Shown here piece after piece: positions 34,938 through 47,100 of a stretch of DNA of 64,000 bases. The DNA comes from Gari tellinella. Taxonomy: Eukaryota; Mollusca; Bivalvia; Cardiida; Psammobiidae. Each line of letters opens with the position of its first letter. Positions within the stretch are counted from its first letter, which is position 1. The notes beneath the pieces are model-generated. The model saw nothing but the letters and a program-made list of their open reading frames with translations. It was not told the DNA's origin and ran no database searches. The position numbers and the translations under genes were made by a program. The stretch covers positions 28,040,119 through 28,104,118 of the forward strand of contig OV277872.1 of assembly GCA_922989275.2 (NCBI GenBank), given 5' to 3'.

Positions 34938-35175
34938 CTCTTTGAACCCTAGTCACGCATATAAGCGTCACTGTCAAACAGTGTACATGTACCAGTTAGG
35001 AGTACACTTGTCTTATGCAAACAGTGTAGATCCTGATAAGAGGAATCTTTGAGGAGCCCTTTTATTAGGGTTTACATTGTTTGTCATTTTGACATATATT
35101 GTAAAAATCAACCTTTAAATTAAAAAATGAACTAGACTAAATTGAAATTTGGAATTGTCCACTTGAGGTTTCAGG
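34938..35175. repeat. CTTTGAACCCTAGTCA repeat, copy 1
   Basis: From CTTTGAACCCTAGTCACGCA to GAGGTTTCAGGGAGGA it is collinear with 55389-55630. It includes the ATGCAAACAGTGTAGATC...ACATTGTTTGTCATTTTGAC imperfect hairpin. Fragments of the same unit occur around 10980-11100 and 11470-11540. Confidence 0.6.
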
Positions 35176-35304
35176 GAGGAATGAGAACAAGCAAAATTCA
35201 TACGTCATTGTTTCCATTTTTATTCAAAACTGATGTGTTAAAGAGACTGAAAACCAAATTTGAGACTGAAAACCAAGCGCCGTTACAAACACGTACATAT
35301 TCTT

Positions 35305-35690
35305 CAAATGTATGAGTGCTCATTATTTATCATTTTTAATAAACGAGTGGACTAAAATAATATGACGTGAGCCTTGTCAAGCGTCATATTCATTTTAGGT
35401 ATCGAGTTTATCAAGAATAATAAATAATTAGTACGAATGTGAGATTCTATTTATCACATAACAAGTTTAAGCACCTATTTATTTGATTGAAGCCGTAATT
35501 TGTAGACTCTCCGCTACTATATAGAGTTTCCGCCAAAGCGTTACATTGTTTACGTTAACGTCAATAACGTCATTTGGCGTCCCGCTACATGTAGCGCTTG
35601 TGGACGAACAGGTTGGGCCGGAACCCAAAAAACGATATTCCAATAGTGGATTACGATATTTATATAATCGCTTTTATGTCACTGCCAGAC
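35305..35690 (-). repeat. dispersed repeat with palindrome, copy 2
   Basis: Reverse complement of 16545-16960: it begins with the degraded palindrome (GTGCTCATTATTTATC ... GATAATAAATAATTAGTACG) and continues through TGTGGACGAACAGGTTGGGC. Confidence 0.7.
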
Positions 35691-36110
35691 CGCAAGTTAT
35701 GTGATAAATAAAAGATGGAAAGAAATTTAGTAATTTATTCAGACTGTTTTTATTCGGCTCATATTCTTTTCAATTCTATATGCACGAATGCCAAAATTAG
35801 ACTTTATATGAGTGTTTTCATTGTAGTTTGCAAAAACACATTCTGGTTCTCAGTCTCTTAGAATTACATAGAAATTATCTATACATAAACGAGTATAAAA
35901 CAAGTATTTACAGAAGTATACAGAAATGTGAAGAACTTTAAAACCCGTTCGAAGGCACAGGCGGCTATAGACAAATTGCAAACGGTTTGTCTCCAGACCG
36001 GAAGTAGAGTAACTTGGCGTCTCATCTTGAGTCCAACTGTCTGATATTTGTATCACTACTCATTGATAAAATAAATATTTTCATTTTTTATCATTGTGTA
36101 TAAAAAAATA

Positions 36111-36716
36111 AAGTGCCCCCTCCCACAATTAAAAAAACTACCCCGCACAACAATGCTTGCCACTGTTGCCCAAACAAGACAGTTACCATGCATTTATGTT
36201 TGACTCTTTCCCTGCCAAGACGTCGTCTGCTTCAAATAGCAGGGCTGCCATTTCTTCGGATTTTTCCTAAATCTCCGGATTTTTCCCAGTACATGGTAGC
36301 TTAAAGCAGGCTGAAAGTAAAGCAGAATGCGCCTTAAGGCGCATTTTGCTTTACTTCCAGGCTGCTTTAAGCATCCACGTGTCAAAAAAACTAGAAACAG
36401 GCGATGGGATAAAGGTACGGTTCGTAAAATTGCACTTTTTTATGTCAAATTATGGCAGCCCTGAAATAGTTCTAACCAGCTTTTAGATTTAAGTAAAATT
36501 GCTAAAGTGATTTCATAAAAATTGGCAAACAGTTTGGACCCTGATAAGGCACCAAGTTACGCAACGTCTGATAAGAATCTAAACTGTTTGCAGATAATCA
36601 TTGTACACGGGATAAGGCAACCAATGGGTTAGTCATCCCTCCCTTTATCAACTCACTCCGAACAACACGCAACATCTTTATCTAAGAATGGTTGCTGTTG
36701 TAGAGAGGGAGTACTG
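36111..36716. mobile_element. CAGTGCTCCCTC-type MITE hosting a second MITE
   Basis: Ends AAGTGCCCCCTCCCAC and GTAGAGAGGGAGTACTG. The interior holds the GATAAGGCACC-type hairpin (36520-36592) and a complete inserted element at 36240-36463. Confidence 0.6.
36240..36463. mobile_element. CAGGGCTGCCAT-type MITE, nested
   Basis: Ends CAGGGCTGCCATTTCTTCGG and AATTATGGCAGCCCTG with a near-perfect AAGTAAAGCAGAATGCGCC hairpin at 36305-36370. AAATAG is present on both sides (36234-36239 and 36464-36469), a candidate target duplication. It lies inside the element 36111-36716. Confidence 0.7.
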
Positions 36717-36779
36717 TAACACCCACGAGCTCGTGCTTAACTTTAAGACCTTCACAACCTTACCGCGTGTTAAGTGTTT

Positions 36780-37012
36780 ATTTAAAGGCAGTTTGGATCC
36801 TGATAAGACTCCGCGTTACGCGTCGTCTGGTCAGGGTTCAACTTGTGTGATACTAAAAATGATATTAATTACTTAAGTAAGTTTACATATAATTCAAAGT
36901 CAAGAGGTTAACCTATTTGTTTCCATGATCTCATATAAGAGACACAGGTAAACAGTGAAGACTATGATCAGACGCCGCATACTGCGGCGCCTGATCAGAT
37001 TCTACTCTGTTT
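36780..37012. repeat. two GATCAGACGCC hairpin cassettes
   Basis: About 36785-36850 (CCTGATAAGACTCCGCGTTACGCG with partner) and 36955-37012 (GATCAGACGCCGCATACTGCG with partner). From 37013 to 37740 no gene or named repeat is seen. Confidence 0.55.
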
Positions 37013-37740
37013 GAGAATAGGAATTTCAATATAAAACAGAACAAAAATGATAATTTAGGCCAAGCATCCGTTCGATCAACATCTAATATATAAACATGCA
37101 CGATAGATTCCAATGGACGCAGATTGGTTACTGTTGTTCGTCATATGGCCATAGTCTACACTATTTGCCTATGTTCCATAATTATATAGGTTTACGAATG
37201 AATTACATATGTGAAATTCGTTTGTGATGGGATCTTGGGCACAAAGGAATTTAATATGTTAACATAAACTTCAAATTCGATATGTTAATGTTGTTCATGG
37301 TATGGTTTATTATTTCACCAAACGTTCTCAGATACGTCATCCCATTGTCAGCCAAAGTTGACAATAGTCGGCATCATGCCTGCTTTAATTTTGACGTTAC
37401 ACATTTAAGAAATAAAAGTAGACCGTCTGACGACAATGATTGTTTAAAACAAATGACTTCATGATATTTTAAGGGGTTTATAGTGTGAATTATCGGTGAT
37501 GTTATATGCTATTTATTACAATGTACAAGTTTAAATAAAATATCTGTCTAGCTATATATAATACTTTGGAAATCTGTGATACGCTCGTTTCCCTATTTCC
37601 ATAGGCTTGTTTCAACAAGTAAAGGGACATAACTCGTTAATCATATGCTAGGGGACATAACCTATGTAGTTTAACAAAGAATAAGATCTGGTTATATATT
37701 ATAGTAAGTGCCATATATATCAGAAATACACTTATCGATA

Positions 37741-38434
37741 CAGTGAATACGCTATTCCTACCCATTTACGCGTTAATCTATGCGTAAGACACGCATAGTG
37801 AACGGTTAACGAACAGTTAACAAACGGTTAACGTCTAACGATTTTAACGCGTTTAAACGCGTTAGTAAACGATTATACCAGAGATGTTGCGATTGTGCGT
37901 CAGTTTAACGTTTCACGCGGAATGTGCCTTAACTTAAAACGCATTTTGATTTACTTTTCAACCAGCTTTAAGTGGTCACCTGTTTTCAAAATTAGAAACA
38001 GGATATGGAGTAAAAAGGGTTAATTAACCCACGCTTCATGGTGACAGTAACATCTATTTTTTTCCTTAAAAGAAATTAACCAGACTTATATTTCTATGGT
38101 AACCAAGTTACTGAGGGTCTGAGTAGGGAACAAACTTGTGTGTTGCACCTGTCAAACACTGATCATAATCACCAAAACGCTTACTATGTAGTATATCGGT
38201 TGTGACATCAAGCGTTTAGCTGACATGGTTAAACCAGTGTTTTGTACACTCAGCAGGGCACCTGTGGATTGACAAGGTCAATAAAGAGACACACGCCAAT
38301 GCAGTCTCGGCTTAGGGTCGTAAAGAAACGTGTAAAGAAACGGCTAGGAAACGCGTTTAACGAAACGGATAAAAAACCCGTAAGAAACGCTTAAGAAACG
38401 CGTGAAGTGGGTAGGAATTGCGTATTTTCCACTG
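37741..38434. mobile_element. 694-bp TA-flanked element with ACGCGTT/AAACGC short repeats
   Basis: Ends CAGTGAATACGCTATTCC and GGAATTGCGTATTTTCCACTG, TA on both sides. Interior borders are crowded with CGGTTAACG, AACGCGTTTAAACGCGTT and AAACGC/AAGAAACG iterations. A piece of the AGCAGAATG hairpin MITE ending AGGGTTAA is embedded at about 37912-38025. Non-coding. Confidence 0.7.
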
Positions 38435-38639
38435 TATCAGGGCCCAAAAAGGGCACGTGAATTCAAATAAACCTTTCATCTCCCCTGAAACCCTTTTTTG
38501 CGAATATGCATTAGAATCGTACATATTCAAGACGATTCAAATGAGTAGTCGCAACATACATATTGGGAGTTTTTTGCTGACTGTCGATTATCTGATTATT
38601 TCATTGATATGAATACATGTAAATCTTTTGAACAATTAT

Positions 38640-39224
38640 TTATCCTTTTCGCCATAGAAGCACCTCTTAGCGTTTTTAATTATTCACCAGCTGAGGAAAA
38701 AAGTTCAAATTTTCACAGTCATCAACGTGTGCCATGAGCAATATTTTCTATATTCTAGTAGATGGTAGCTTAAAGCAGGTTAAAAGTAAAGCAAATGTGC
38801 CTTAAGGCGCATACTGCTTTACTTTAAACCTGCATTAAGTGGTCATCTGTCTTCATAACTACATTGTAAAAACAGGCTGTAGGGTAGAGTAAATTATTAA
38901 CCAAGTCACTTCCATATAGCACTAATGCTATTGAATGTTTCGATCGTGACCGAACGCTGATATGTTCTGCCTCTGTTAACCCTTTACCTGATATCATTGT
39001 TTCTAGTATTGAAGATATGTGACTACTTAAAGCAGGTTGAAAGAAAAGCAGAATGCGCCCTAAGGCGCATTCTGCTTTACTTTCAGCCTGCTTTAAGCTA
39101 TTAACTGCTAGAATAAGGAAATTATTTAATATGACACATATTCATTACGGTATAATTTGGAACTATTTTCTTCAGCGGATGAATAAAATGAATGTGCTAA
39201 AAGTCGCTTCTATTAGGGAAATGG
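38640..39224. mobile_element. two AGCAGAATG-hairpin MITEs, opposite orientations
   Basis: 38640-38893 is a decayed plus-oriented copy (CTTTTCGCCATAGAAGCACC). 38980-39224 is a cleaner inverted copy with TTAA at 38976-38979 and 39225-39228. Both keep the GCAGAATG(T/C)GCC stem or its decayed form. Confidence 0.7.
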
Positions 39225-39849
39225 TTAAGGAGTTGTACTGTTTGGCACACCTTTTGAAGCTTTCAACCAAATTACGATTTTTTTAGAAATAAGAGCTTAC
39301 TTTTAAGATATATTTCTCGTAACACAGAGTCTTGTCGTGTTCCCAACTATTTGCAAATTCCATTTAAAGCGACTTGGGCGAGGGAAGGGTTAAATAAAGT
39401 ATCAAGACAGGGCTGCCAAAATCTCTGGATTTTTTCCCAAATCTTCGGATCGGACTTAATTTCTCCAGACCTACGGAATTATTTCCGATTTCTTCGGATT
39501 TCTGTTTTTACTTTTTTTTTTATATGGATTAGATATTTTGCATCAACCAATTTTTTAAATAGTCCACAAATACCATTTACACAATATAATCATGTTAGAA
39601 AGGGACATACTCAACAATCAGTCATTATTCATAACTTTGCAAGCAAAGTGGACACAGAAAAGATACCTCTAGCTTCTGGAGCTCTCATCGGCGGTCTACT
39701 CTGTTAACTTTTAGAATTTTAAAAGGTCAATAATTTTAGCCAATCAATATTCTTTACGCGTCGTCTCATCAGTTTCTGCAAGTATTGCTATTAAATACGG
39801 AAATCTGTTATGGCCAACAATTTATAATCTTACAATTTTGGTAAAACCA

Positions 39850-40202
39850 AAAATACGTCGAAAAAATAAATGAGATTGCAAGGGTGCAATCTCGCATATT
39901 TTTTTTCGATATACAGTGAAACCCCTCCAAACCGGAACCTCTAAATACCGGAATTCTCTCTAAACCGGACAAAAACTTTGGTCCCGTTTCCAAAAATTCC
40001 TTATTGAATCTATTACACCATACATATACCTTTTTACGACTTTGATTTATTCCTACACTGAATATGTATCATCAGAAATATTTCTATATTCTAGCAGATG
40101 ATAGCTTAAAAGCAGGTTGAAAGTAAAGCAATCTCGCATCTTTTTTCGGCGTTTACTTAAATTGTAAAACAGAAATAGTGTTGGCCCTAACAGGATTCCG
40201 TA
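39850..40202. repeat. partial hairpin-array element, split by another transposon end
   Basis: GAGATTGCAAGGGTGCAATCTCGCAT at 39871-39896 and TTGGCCCTAACAGGATTCCG near 40176-40200 match the right half of the element at 52838-53517. Between them, CAGTGAAACCCCTCC and AAACCGGAACC near 39913 look like a Tc1/pogo-type terminus inserted later; its other end was not found. Confidence 0.5.
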
Positions 40203-40264
40203 ATTTATTATGAAATGTTCTGCTGTATGGACAAACACTGCAGAGTCCATGGATCGTCCTGATA

Positions 40265-40511
40265 CAGAGGATAAAACGTTATTCATTCCCAATAAACACG
40301 TTTACGCTAAAAATATTATTTCCATTGCAAAAAGTTTGGAGCCAGATCAGACGCCGGGTAACCCGGCGACTGATCAGGCTTCAAACTGTTTGCCACTTAA
40401 GTTAAAATGAATAGTCAAAATTGTCAAGTAGTTGCTATTTTCTTCATTTAAATGCAATGCGTTTGCATTTCGTTTGCGTTTAAACGGGAAAGAATAACGT
40501 TTTCTCCACTG
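40265..40511. mobile_element. CAGTGGAGAA MITE, diverged copy
   Basis: Ends CAGAGGATAAAACGTTATTC and AACGTTTTCTCCACTG, TA on both sides. The hairpin at 40333-40395 has GGGTAACCC. Confidence 0.7.
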
Positions 40512-40626
40512 TATATAAGTAATGAAATGTTCCAGAACGCAAATAGAGAATAGTCCATGGAAATATCTATACATAAATGGTCCAAGCAGACTATGTTTCG
40601 TCCGCGAAGGGTCCGAGGCACTTCAG

Positions 40627-40632
40627 TTTATT
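40627..40632 (-). other. candidate poly(A) signal for the spliced gene
   Basis: AATAAA on the minus strand, about 390 bp beyond the stop codon at 41021. The interval contains half of a CAGTAAAACCTCTC-type MITE (about 40860-40971), which would be part of the 3' UTR. An (AGT)n microsatellite lies at 40748-40770. Confidence 0.25.
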
Positions 40633-41020
40633 TAGTGTCTTAACATTGTCGACCCATAATCAAAGTTGTTGAATTCGCATGTTATTATCCTAGTGCAGTA
40701 AACCTTCCCTATGACTACCCAAAAAAGGCATACTGATTGTATGAAATAGTAGTAGTAGTAGTAGTAGTAGCAGAATAACTGACGTAATTTCAAAACAAGA
40801 GACAAACAGTTCTGATCAAAACTGTTTGCAAATGCGCTTTATGACGTCATTGAGAGTGAAAGAGTTAAAGCAATGATCGTTGTGCTTTACTTTAACCTTG
40901 CTTTAAACACCTGCCTGAAACACAAAGAATTTGACTCAATTCAATGGTCGTTATAGAGAGGTTTACTGTACATGAAGATTTTAACTGCTTTCTGAAAGTG
41001 CAAAAAAACCAACCCCGGAT

Positions 41021-41115
41021 TCAAGGCCATAGATGTCTTTTAGATGTAAGATGTGATTTGGTTTCGCGCTTAACTCTGTCTCCAAGTTCCGGGGGTAACA
41101 CGTTACCAGTGCACT
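41021..41115 (-). CDS. terminal exon 7 of the spliced gene
   Basis: The acceptor is TTTTTGTTTGTTTCAG on the minus strand. It completes Q208 with the base carried from exon 6, then reads CTGNVLPPELGDRV and ends KRHLWP, TGA at 41021-41023. The tail is basic and hydrophilic. A MITE terminus (41142) stands 25 bp upstream of the acceptor AG. Confidence 0.7.
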
Positions 41116-44100
41116 CTGAAACAAACAAAAATACACAGATACAGTAAAACCTCTCTATTAAGACCACAAAATTGTGTAAATTATTAGGTGTTACGACAGG
41201 TGATTGGTTAAGCAAGGGTAAAATACAACAGAAACTCCTTTAGGAGCTTTCTGTTTTATTGCCACTTTGCTTTAAGCTTCCAGCTATATTATACAGTGGA
41301 GAATCTGTTATTCTTTCCCGTTTAAACGCAAACGTACGCAAACGCAAAGCGCTCAAACGTAGAAAAGAACAACGTTTGGATAATTCTAATATTTCATGTT
41401 TATCTTGGTGGCAAATAGTTTGGAGCCTGATCAGACGCCGGGTTACCCGGCGTCTGATCTGGCTCCAAACTGATGGTAAAAGAAAAATTAGTTTTTGCGT
41501 AAACGCGTTTATCGGGAAAGAATAACAGATTCTCCACTGTATACAATCAATTAGGTTTCGTGTTTTGGGGCGTAATAAAGAGGTTTCACTGTGCACAACT
41601 ACCTTGCAAAAGTCTCCCTTGTTCCCCCTATGATACATACAGTGGAGAATCTGTTATTCTTTCCCAATAAACGCGTTTACGCTAAAACTATTATTTGCAG
41701 TGCAAACAGTTTGGAACCAGATCAGACGCCGGGTAACCCGGCGTCTGATCAGGCTCCAAACTGTTTGCCACCAAGATAAACAAGAATTATCAGAATTGTC
41801 CAAAAGTTGTTCTTTTCTACCTTTTAGTATTTTGCGTTTGCGTACGTTTGCGTTTAAACGGGAAAGAATAACAGATTCTCCACTGTAACATTTACACAAG
41901 CTTTTCTAATAGTCGTACCTTGTTACCTCATTTAGAGGAGAAAACGCTATCCCCTTTAAACGCATACGGAACGTCAATGCATAAAAATAAGATGTAGAAA
42001 ATGACAATTTGTTTGCATTTCTGACTATTTATTTCAATCTATCTGAGTGGAAAACAGTTTGGAGCCTGATAAGACGTTGGTTTACCCGGCGTCTGATCTG
42101 GGTCCAAACTGTTTGCACTGGAAATAATAGTTTTAGCGCAAACGCATTTATCTGGAAAGAAGCAAATCTTCTCCGCCGTAATACTTTAAACAATTACACG
42201 AACTCTTAATAATAGTCAACATTGTTAGTCCAAGGTGCATGTAACAAAAAACAATTCCAGTGGAGAAACTGTTATTCTTTCCCGTTTAAACGCAAACGTA
42301 CGCAAACGCAAAACACTAAAACGTAGAAAAGAACAACTTTTTGACAATTCTGATAATTCTTGTTTATCTTGGTGGCAAACAGTTTGGAGCCTGATCAGAC
42401 GCCGGGTTACCCGGCGTCTGATCAGGCTCCAAACGGTTTGCACTGCAAATAATAGTTTTAGCGTAAACGCGTTTATTGGGAAAGAATAACATATTCTCCA
42501 CTGTAAAAGCACAGACACGTTGTTGTAGACTGGAAGACTTCTTCAAAGACAAACACACACACACACACACACACAAAATACACAAACATTCATTAGCCTA
42601 TTTTACCACTCTTAAATAACATACAACCAATTACACTTTGTAAAGTAAAATTATTAAATAAATCTCATTTTAAGCCTCTCCTAGTACATTTGTACAGCAA
42701 TGGATATATAGAGAATAATACATTCCTCTGGATTGATATGAATTTTTTCACGTAATGGGTTCTAATCTGGTTAAAAACGAGTCCGCATGACAAGTTTCTT
42801 TTTATCCCTTTCCCTTATAGAAGCGACTTTAGCGTATTTAATTTATTCTTCCGCTGAAGAAAATAGTTTCAGTTTATACCCTCATGAACAATTACCATAA
42901 CAAATATTTTTATGTAGCCTAACAGATGGTAGTTTAAAGCAGGCTGAAAGTAAAGCAGAATGTGCATTGAGGCACATTCTGCTTTACTTTCAACCTGCTT
43001 TAAGTGATCACCTGTCTTTAATATTATAAATAGGTTATTGGGTAAAGGGTTAACCAGATCACAACCCAATCGAGTGATATATTTTTTATATTCATCCAAA
43101 GGAATTGATTAGTTTATTTATTTATTCCTTTCAATGACTTTTTGACAGAGAAAACTCACAAAATTAAATGTTTACGCGTCACATCACAAAAGATAGTTCT
43201 CGGAAAAAAATGATATCGTCACAGCAAAAGTGATATCTGACCGAGAAGTCTCTATAAATCAACAATAGGTATAATTATAATAAAAAGTTATTATGGTTTG
43301 TGACGTCATACAGTGGAAAATACGTTATTATTTCCAATTTAAGCGATAACGAACTGCAATAAAACGTAGAATATGATATTTTTTATATGAATTTCTAGAG
43401 ATTTATTATTTTCTGAGTGGCAAAAAATTTAGAGTGTTATCTGGCTTACCCCATTTCCCCATAAATACACCATTTTACACATTTAACTTATTCCTCCACT
43501 CAAGAAATAGTTCCGATTTATACAGTATTGAATGTGCATCATAAATATATGTTCTATATCCTAGCAGATCAGATTGTAGCTTAAAGCAGACTGAAAGTAA
43601 GTTAAATGTGCCTTCGCCTCGGGTAACATTCTGTTTCTAGGGTTGACAATTTGAATGTCACGCAAACTGTCTAATATTTATATAAGGCTCCAAACGGTTT
43701 GCCATCAAACATTCAGAGATGTCAAAAAGTTGTCATTTTGCTTTATTTTATTGCACTGCGTTTGCGTTCCGTTTGCGTTTAAAGGGGAAGAATAACGCAG
43801 TATCCACTGTAATTACTTCTTCTCCACTTAATTGACTTCCTTGTAATGCAACTAGTTTTATTTACAATGGAAGTGAAAAAAGAATTTTCCTCCATTAAAG
43901 TGGTTCGATTCTAGTGCTTAAATTTCAAATGCCGAAAGAGGATACTTACGAACTCCAGTGAGGACAAATTTCCACCTAATATCGTCCATCCTTGGCATGT
44001 TGTTCTTACAGAGATCGGCAGTGACCAGGTGCCACGGCACATTGCTAATATCTGGTGAATACGTCAGAATACTGATACGGCCAAACTCTCTGCAAACAAA

Positions 44101-47100
44101 AATTTGGTTAACAGTAAATCTTTACATAATCGAATGTCTTCATGTTATAGTGGCATATACCAGACACCACCTATGAGTCCAGTAAGGAAATCGATGGCCG
44201 TCGATGGCTATCGATTGCGATTTGGCTAACCTGTTTTTATCTGAGTGGCAAACAGATTGGAGCCTGATCAGACGCCGGTGTACCCGTAGTCTGATCTAGC
44301 TCCAAACTGTTTGCAATGAAAATAATAGTTTTAGCAATTCATGGTAAATTTGCTAATAATTTTCTGTCGTTTATTTCGTATGTATGTTTAATCCATATTA
44401 GAGATTGATAACACGAATAATGTGACCCTACATTGTATAAGGAACAGCCCATGACCGAATTAACTGAAGCTGTGTACATTCGAAAGCAAACAAATCAGTT
44501 CCATTGTTTACATTATAAGGTCAACAGCTTTGACAGTTTGGCGCGAAATGCCGATTTTAAGTCATTTGGAAGTGACGCTATTTTTAAAGAAGAATAAATG
44601 TATCGGGTTTTTTTGTCATAAAGAAAAGCAGATAGCTGATGTTTATAAGGTATGTCAATTTTCTTGCAATCTATCTCATTAATAAAGAAGCATTTTAGTC
44701 GGGAACCATTGTTTTCACTAATAGGAAGGCATACACTGAAAGACACCTCTAAAGCAACACTTTTCAAAATAGTTTTACATAAACATGGCTCAAGACATCA
44801 CACTCAAATTTCACCAGAACTGGTTTGACCACTTTCTGCACAAGTTTTAATGAAATCATTCATGCTTGAAGGATGATCAGTGCTGCACGTAGAGTAGGTA
44901 AGGATTTACATTTAGGCACGAGAAAAGTAATCTGGGTGAAAATTATCGATTTTAAATTTTGTATTATTATAGTACAACGTTAGTCACACTGAAAAAACAT
45001 CAAATGATCCGCATGGAACTTCAAGAGATCGCGCGCCATCGGCATAATTCAGGCAGACCATTCAATCAGACACATAAAATTGCGTTATAATGTACTATTG
45101 ATATTGCTTAATGTAAGGTTTCGTGGTAAACCTTTTATTCATTTCAAAAGATGACACTGATTTTAATTTTAAATAACCAAAATTGTTATCAGTCTTGTCT
45201 GTATAGTTTCAGGTGACCTGAGTCTTTGGCAAGTATGTGTCCGCCATGGCCAGGCTTTTGTGGAAGTATGAATGCATAGGCCGATTTTAAGACATACAAC
45301 GGCAGCCTCGTAGAAGTGTCACAATACCGGTACAAAATTATTTGATGTCTATGAGACAAAGATATATGAGGAAAAGTCGTGTCCAGGGAGAACATACCGG
45401 ATAGTTTATAATGTTTCATTTCAGATGTTTATGTGATAAGTACTGAGATAAAATAATCCTTTCATGTCCTTATTATCTTTTGTGTGATTTTTGTGATGTT
45501 TTCTTTTAAAGTCATGTTTTATTTTTGTTACATTTTGGGCTTATTTGTAAATTGATTAATAGAAAATTTCAGGCAACATTTATGAGTGGTTGATTTATTT
45601 ATATTGTCTATTTCAACGATAACGATTTCCTAGTAACACGAACATATAAAACATGTAGGTGTTGCGTTAGAAATGTCTTTCAGTGTAGATCGGTTAAGAA
45701 CAAATTTTGAAAAATCCGCCAAATGTTTGCTGACCAAGTTCCAAAGATTAATACGCGAATGGAAACTGCATATGCCCCGCCTCCTCTTCGAAACCTATAC
45801 AAAAGTCCCGCCCTCTCGAGAAATGGTGTTTATACGAAATGAACAGCATTATTTTCAATGGAATTGAATGGGCGAATGTAAATATTTTGAAAGAACAACG
45901 TTTTATCTACTGTATCTGTGGGGACATTGGTTAAATACTTACAGACATACTTTGTGTACCAATTTCTCACAATACCAGGAGATGAGATATTTTCCCGGAC
46001 ATGATGACGTCATGGTTCCCAGGTTATAAACAGCTGAAAAACAGATCAAAGGTCAATGCTCCCTCTTTATAGCAAAATCCCCTGGGAGACAAATATTTCG
46101 TGTGTTGTTCGGAGGGAGTTGTTATGGGGGAAATCAGACTCGTCATTATATTTTTTCCAGTGACAAGAAAAACAAAAAAACCAGTAGAAGATAATTTTAA
46201 CCAGAAGAAAATTTCAGTAGTTAAAGCGTTGGACATAATTGTCTTGTTTGAGGGAACAGTGGAAAGCGTTGTTGTAAGCAGGGAGTCGTTACTTGAAGGG
46301 CCTTTGTAAGGATGGAGAACTGTACTTTCACTGCCTAAATTATCATCTGCTTTAACCCTTCTAATGTCAACTATAACGGTATTTTAAACCATTTCCTTTG
46401 CAAAGGTTTGGAGTCAGATCCGACACCGGGTAATCCGGCATCTGATCAGACTCCAAACGGGTTGTCACCCAGATTAAATGAATAGTCAGAATTGTCCAAA
46501 GGTTGTCATTTTCTCCACTTTATTTCAATAACACTATTCTATTGCATTTGGGTTTCGTTTGCGTTTAACTTGGACATTATACATGTATGTAACGTTAAAC
46601 TAGTCGGATTTTGAGGAAATCAAACTTCTGGAGGCATTCTTGGGGAAAAGTTGACAGGCCACCTTTTTATCATAATTAAAGTGTGCTGAATCCATTTAGG
46701 GTGCCTGTCCCCCTCTACGATGCCTTGAAAGCCCAAAAATGGTAAAAAACAAAATGGCCCTCAAAACGCTATTTTCCGCTATTATATCCATTTTTGGGGG
46801 GATCAAATATACCTAATACATCTGCTTCTCCTAATCTATATGGTTTATCACAACAAATCTTTACAGGAATGTTTCTTGAGTGATTCTCCATCAAAAAATT
46901 GATAACATGAAGATATCTGGTTGCCATGGCAACCAAAGTAAAAAATAGAGAAATCTTAAAAAAATAAAATTCTTGTAAAATAAATCACATGGCCCAAAGC
47001 TTAGATACTTTATTGATAACTGGCAAACCACATTTTAACCATAATTAAAGTGATGTGAATCCAGTCTTTGTCTTTCTCCCTCTCCAATGAAGTTGAATGC

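Noticed and set aside
45189..45419. 76-codon minus-strand frame in intron 5 as an extra exon
   Set aside because: Exons 5 and 6 already join in phase, no good acceptor/donor pair brackets it, and the composition is not protein-like.
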